Part shown: positions 62,060 to 64,000 of the stretch, in pieces
Numbering within the stretch: the stretch's first letter is position 1
How the letters are laid out: each line of letters starts with the position of its first letter
From: Macrocybe gigantea
Taxonomy: Eukaryota > Basidiomycota > Agaricomycetes > Agaricales > Callistosporiaceae
Length of the DNA: 64,000 nt
Assembly: GCA_011319805.1 (NCBI GenBank)
Contig: SJRY01000266.1
Coordinates: 496,001-560,000 of the forward strand
Direction of reading: 5' to 3'
Translations under genes and position numbers: made by a program
The notes under the pieces: model-generated
Databases searched by the model: none
Told to the model about the DNA's origin: nothing
What the model saw: the letters and a program-made list of their open reading frames with translations, nothing else

Positions 62060-64000
62060 TCATACTACCAGGCCAACGAGAATGACAAAGACAACAAAGG
62101 CCGGAGCGACCGAAAATCCGTGCCATTTTCCAGCTGCCGAGTTCTTTGACCCACCCGAAGGAGGTGCTACTAGCAACAAGCTAGGGCATTGCGGTTGGTT
62201 GAGGACATTGCCGTAGAGGCTCGCAACCCAAAGTGCGACGCCGTTTGTCCAACCAAAGCCAGCCTAGCAGCATGTCAGCCCAGATCCTCGCAGAGATTTG
62301 TGTACGTACCTGAACCACGTACTCTCCACCACGGCCAGCGGAATCAATGTCGAGGTTGGAGAATTTCTCAAACATCTTATGGAAAGACACATCTTAGATA
62401 AGACACATTGACGATCAGAGAAAACATACGTTTCCAGTGTTGGAGATGCTTTGGGTGATGTTCAATTCTGAGTCGGGAAGCCTGGGCAACAAGCCGTCCA
62501 AGGATCCACCAGTGGCGTGCCTAACACGAGTATGTCAGATAGCACAGCAGGCGCTGCAAAATATGCAAACATACCAGCTGCAGAGGGCGCTCGTAATGTA
62601 ACGGTTGGCCAATTCCCTTTCCAGGGCTTTACCCCACCCTTCTCCTGAAGTCGCGTTACCACCATTCACGACGGTTCCTTGCAGCGTGTTGATGTCGGAT
62701 TTTGGACCTGTATTAGTGCTGTTGTGCGCATCCTTCCCAGTTGCAATGATAGGCTGTCCTGGAAGGTGTGACTCGTCCAAGCCGAGTTGTCCGGCCGGGA
62801 TAAGGTTGAAAGTCGATTGGTCCTGAGAAGGTGTCGGGAGGGGGTTGGATGTGATATTGGAAGGCAGAGCACGGAGAGCTTGGAGAATGATGTATTGATG
62901 GGGAGGCCAAGTGTTAGGGGCGTCCCTACATGCGCGTATGGTTAGATCTGGACAGTAGAAAAGGATCGATCAAACCCTCCGAACTTACCACTGGAGACCT
63001 GAATCGATAAATGTGGTGGGGAAGGTGCCGTTGTAGCGATTCATGACCAAGTTCACAGAAGAGAAGTATCCAAATGCTTTCTCCTGGCTGCTCAGAAGTT
63101 CATCGGGGATAATTCCGCTCCAGAGGGGGTAGAAATGAGCGGTGGTAAAAATGGGGTTTCTGGAATTCGTGTTCAGGTTGAAATCATAGAAAGCAAGCTA
63201 CGATCTTTGCTTAGTTTAATGAGCGCTTGTTAAATTTTCTGAAATCACCTTAGAAGAATCCCAAAACAAATCGAGGACGCCAGCTCGCAGAGCTTGCGCA
63301 GCAGTACGGTGTCTATTTGTAGCAGCCCTGTTGGAAGTGCCATACAGGTTTGCAAGAAGAATATGATTTTTGTCTGACAGAATGTTAATGCAGAAAAGGG
63401 AATAAATGTTTCAACCTACGGATGATGCTGTTCAGATCGACGGCAATGGTATTTCTGACATTCAAACTTCTGAGACCGTCATTACTGCCATCACTTGTCG
63501 GGTGATACCAGCGAACAGTATAATCCCATCCTGAGATCCCAACGCGTCGATAAACCATCCTTGATCAGAAAGTTGTGCTGCTCACCACTCTCCGCACCGC
63601 TGGCAAGTTCAGCGTAAAGCGCGGCCTTTTGAGTATCATTGAGTGGCGTCTTAATTTCTGGGTCATTCGCCGTAACATAATCTGGTAACAAGACCTTAGA
63701 CTTGAAGCTTAATCTCTGTCCAGCCGTTTCAACGTACCTGTACGATAGGACTCGGGTCTAGGTGCACTGTTATTGACCGCATAGCGATACACGGTGTGCG
63801 TCTGATTCGTGAAGGGGCTCTTGACTTTGACAGAGCGGTTGTCCGTGAACCATTGCAGTTCTTTCTAACAATAGAGGAGTAGATCAGCACCCGAAATTGT
63901 CCGCAGGTAATAAGGTTAATGACCTCGGCCAAAGGCAATGCCCTCCTGAGAATATTTCTGTCGCCGGTGACAGCTACATATCTCGCAAGCATCTAAAGAT
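62060..64000 (-). CDS. Trehalase, GH37, with C-terminal hydrophobic anchor (5' part beyond window)
   Basis: Hydrolyses trehalose to glucose (EC 3.2.1.28). The gene runs off the right edge, so the start and signal peptide are missing. Visible GH37 features: MLARYVAVTGDRNILRRALP, SPFTNQTHTVYRYAVNNSAP, ELASGAESG followed after an intron by WDYTVRWYHPTSDG (the AESGWD signature region with the catalytic Asp), AHFYPLWSGIIPDELL, the family signature LQWDAPNTWPPHQY, and FEKFSNLDIDSAGRGGEY (the Glu in EKF is the likely second catalytic residue). The protein ends GGSKNSAAGKWHGF then APAFVVFVILVGLVV and stop 62060-62062: a small-residue site plus a terminal hydrophobic run, fitting either a GPI signal or a membrane tail. 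This suggests a surface-bound rather than neutral cytosolic trehalase. Confidence 0.9.

Overview
The window looks like nuclear DNA of a basidiomycete, most likely an Agaricomycete mushroom-type fungus. The reasons are dense protein-coding genes on both strands, many short GT-AG introns (about 45-60 nt), short intergenic gaps, tandem F-box genes of a type I associate with Agaricomycetes, and a mixture of conserved eukaryotic housekeeping genes with secreted fungal hydrolases. No rRNA, convincing tRNA, CRISPR array, phage or intact transposon was seen. The organism cannot be named from sequence alone.

Layout: two tandem F-box genes (0-3.7 kb, +); secreted glucoamylase GH15-CBM20 (4.4-6.6 kb, +); SYLF/Ysc84-like protein (6.8-7.8 kb, +); membrane nucleotide pyrophosphatase/phosphodiesterase (8.0-10.1 kb, -); the giant ribosome-biogenesis ATPase midasin MDN1/REA1 (10.3-26.3 kb, -); secreted GH20 beta-N-acetylhexosaminidase (27.1-29.3 kb, +); an unrecognised multi-exon secreted protein (30.1-31.5 kb, -); ENTH/epsin-type clathrin adaptor (32.1-34.2 kb, -); Ser/Pro-rich protein with two C-terminal membrane segments (34.5-37.0 kb, +); CCR4-NOT subunit NOT2 (37.3-39.7 kb, +); geranylgeranyltransferase-I beta subunit CDC43 (40.3-41.8 kb, +); O-fucosyltransferase-like glycosyltransferase (42.6-44.2 kb, +); SUN-domain protein SLP1 (44.5-47.3 kb, +); phytase-like beta-propeller esterase (47.6-49.6 kb, -); FMN-dependent alpha-hydroxy-acid oxidase (50.3-52.0 kb, +); ALG11 mannosyltransferase (52.8-54.8 kb, -); a small membrane protein (55.2-55.8 kb, +); MSP1-type AAA ATPase (57.1-58.6 kb, +); secreted type-B carboxylesterase (58.9-61.3 kb, -); and GH37 trehalase running off the right edge (62.1-64 kb, -).

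The genes do not form one pathway. Several act in secretion and glycoprotein handling (ALG11, SLP1, ENTH adaptor, the fucosyltransferase-like protein). Others are secreted enzymes for scavenging carbon or phosphate (glucoamylase, hexosaminidase, trehalase, carboxylesterase, phytase-like, pyrophosphatase).

Two observations dominate. First, conserved genes repeatedly change frame by one nucleotide, very often at short homopolymers. Midasin alone needs about nine such corrections, and the same is seen in the pyrophosphatase, oxidase, ENTH and other genes. Because midasin is essential in yeast, I read this as systematic indel error in the sequence rather than gene decay, and frame-based annotations here should be treated accordingly. 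Second, both F-box proteins end in a conserved CCHH element whose spacing resembles the PBZ (poly-ADP-ribose-binding) zinc finger. That would be an unusual F-box architecture for a fungus and is the best candidate for something undescribed. I did not find a clear multi-gene novel system.
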